Of a stretch of DNA of 7,668 nucleotides, positions 7,435 through 7,668 are shown one piece after another. Below the pieces are notes generated by a model. It worked only from the letters and a program-made list of their open reading frames with translations, searched no databases and was not told the origin of the DNA. How positions within the stretch are numbered: position 1 is the first letter of the stretch; each line of letters opens with the position of its first letter. The stretch comes from Hydrogenophaga sp. (GTDB lineage: Bacteria > Pseudomonadota > Gammaproteobacteria > Burkholderiales > Burkholderiaceae_C). The DNA lies in NCBI GenBank assembly GCA_030684755.1, contig JAUXXN010000434.1:1-7668 (forward strand), read 5' to 3'. Both the position numbers and the translations under genes were made by a program.

Positions 7435-7469
7435 TCCCAACCGGATCAAAAAAAGATCAAAAAAAGATC
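7433..7469. repeat. GATC four times at 11-bp steps with two phased A7 tracts
   Basis: GATC occurs at 7433, 7444, 7455 and 7466, each step exactly 11 bp. Two successive units are identical, GATCAAAAAAA (7444-7454 and 7455-7465). The A7 tracts are therefore spaced by about one helical turn, a pattern known to bend DNA. The array lies 32-68 bp upstream of the hemC ATG and about 104-140 bp upstream of the putative ppc start. Confidence 0.75.
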
Positions 7470-7473
7470 AATA

Positions 7474-7502
7474 ACCAAGGGGTGTTTTCGTACCCACTTG
7501 GT
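7474..7502. promoter_or_regulatory. Imperfect inverted repeat, possible operator or leader hairpin
   Basis: ACCAAGGGG (7474-7482) faces CCCACTTGGT (7493-7502): outer arms ACCAAG/CTTGGT and inner GGG/CCC pair with one bulged A (7496) around a 10-nt loop. It may be a protein-binding dyad or an RNA hairpin in a leader. It is not followed by a T-run on the plus strand. No regulator can be named from it. Confidence 0.4.
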
Positions 7503-7572
7503 AACGGGCAAGGCAGTTTTGAATGCTAGCATGCCCTTTGGCCCCACAAACCGACCCCACAACACGCACGCC

Positions 7573-7668
7573 ATGAGCCGACCGTCTGCCCGCACCGCCC
7601 CGTCCACCCCCGCAACCCGGACCCGCGCGCGCAGCAGCACCGCCGCCGCCGGGCCCGACAAAGAACAG
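7573..7668 (+). CDS. ppc: N-terminus of probable phosphoenolpyruvate carboxylase, 3'-partial
   Basis: An ATG at 7573 opens a frame to the window end, giving 32 codons of an Ser/Thr/Arg/Ala-rich N-terminus that ends in GPDKEQ. PEP carboxylases of Burkholderiales often start with a basic, poorly conserved tail leading to a DK-x-x-PL stretch before the conserved enzyme begins, and ppc is commonly found divergent from hemC in this order. The catalytic part is outside the window, so the product call is mainly inference from context. PEP carboxylase makes oxaloacetate from PEP and bicarbonate to refill the TCA cycle. No clear Shine-Dalgarno site precedes the ATG. Another basic-tailed protein cannot be excluded. 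Confidence 0.55.
   Translation, partial: MSRPSARTAPSTPATRTRARSSTAAAGPDKEQ

Larger units (their letters stand above)
7402..7572. promoter_or_regulatory. Divergent control region between hemC and putative ppc
   Basis: These 171 bases must hold the promoters of both the hem operon (leftward) and the gene starting at 7573 (rightward). Next to the GC-rich genes it is rich in A/T runs near hemC. I see the ATGGA and GATC/A-tract arrays, an imperfect dyad (7474-7502) and a 10-bp palindrome (7523-7532). The palindrome contains TGCTAGCAT, readable as an extended -10 for the rightward gene, but no matching -35 stands out. For hemC I cannot fix a -35/-10 pair. No riboswitch fold is recognised. Confidence 0.6.

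Noticed and set aside
7402..7449. 16-residue N-terminal extension of hemC from a TTG at 7449
   Set aside because: The extension comes from the repeat-rich leader, and the ATG at 7401 gives the usual HemC N-terminus.
1..7668. CRISPR array, transposon, integrase, toxin-antitoxin, phage or defence genes
   Set aside because: No spaced direct repeats of CRISPR size, no transposase or recombinase motifs and no terminal inverted repeats were seen. All large frames belong to housekeeping genes.

Overview
The window is a GC-rich, densely coded chromosomal segment from a Gram-negative betaproteobacterium. It is most likely Burkholderiales, and the family Comamonadaceae is my best guess. Three things suggest this: the order ppc <- -> hemC-hemD-hemX-hemY, the long Pro/Ala- and Arg-rich C-terminal half of the RNase E, and strong GC bias at third codon positions. 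The family and genus are inference, because no rRNA or other marker gene is present. There is no sign of mobile elements, CRISPR arrays or tRNA/rRNA genes.

Layout. (1) 2-2740, plus strand: the 5'-truncated gene for the endoribonuclease RNase E (rne), the core of RNA turnover. The window starts inside its S1 domain. The catalytic core and the whole disordered C-terminal half are present. (2) 2741-3024: a 284-base convergent intergenic region with two hairpins just after the rne stop. The second is a perfect palindrome that reads as a bidirectional terminator. Past it lie a possible 38-codon small ORF and nothing else I can name. (3) 3025-7401, minus strand: a tightly packed tetrapyrrole (heme/siroheme) operon, hemC-hemD-hemX-hemY. 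Its junctions are TGA-CC-TTG (2-nt gap), ATGA (4-nt overlap) and TGATG (1-nt overlap), which points to translational coupling. (4) 7402-7572: a 171-base divergent regulatory region with striking short phased repeats and a dyad. (5) 7573 to the window end, plus strand: the first 32 codons of a gene that is probably phosphoenolpyruvate carboxylase (ppc), judged mostly from context.

How the genes work together. HemC joins four porphobilinogens into hydroxymethylbilane, and HemD closes it to uroporphyrinogen III, the branch point for heme, siroheme and cobalamin. HemX and HemY are inner-membrane proteins that commonly follow hemCD in proteobacteria, and their biochemical role is not settled. RNase E and the putative PEP carboxylase are neighbours, not parts of the pathway.

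I find no clearly novel system. The signals most worth a second look are the phased short repeats before and across the hemC start (ATGGA four times at 12-bp steps, running into GATC four times at 11-bp steps with two A7 tracts) and the unexplained sequence between the rne terminator and hemY.
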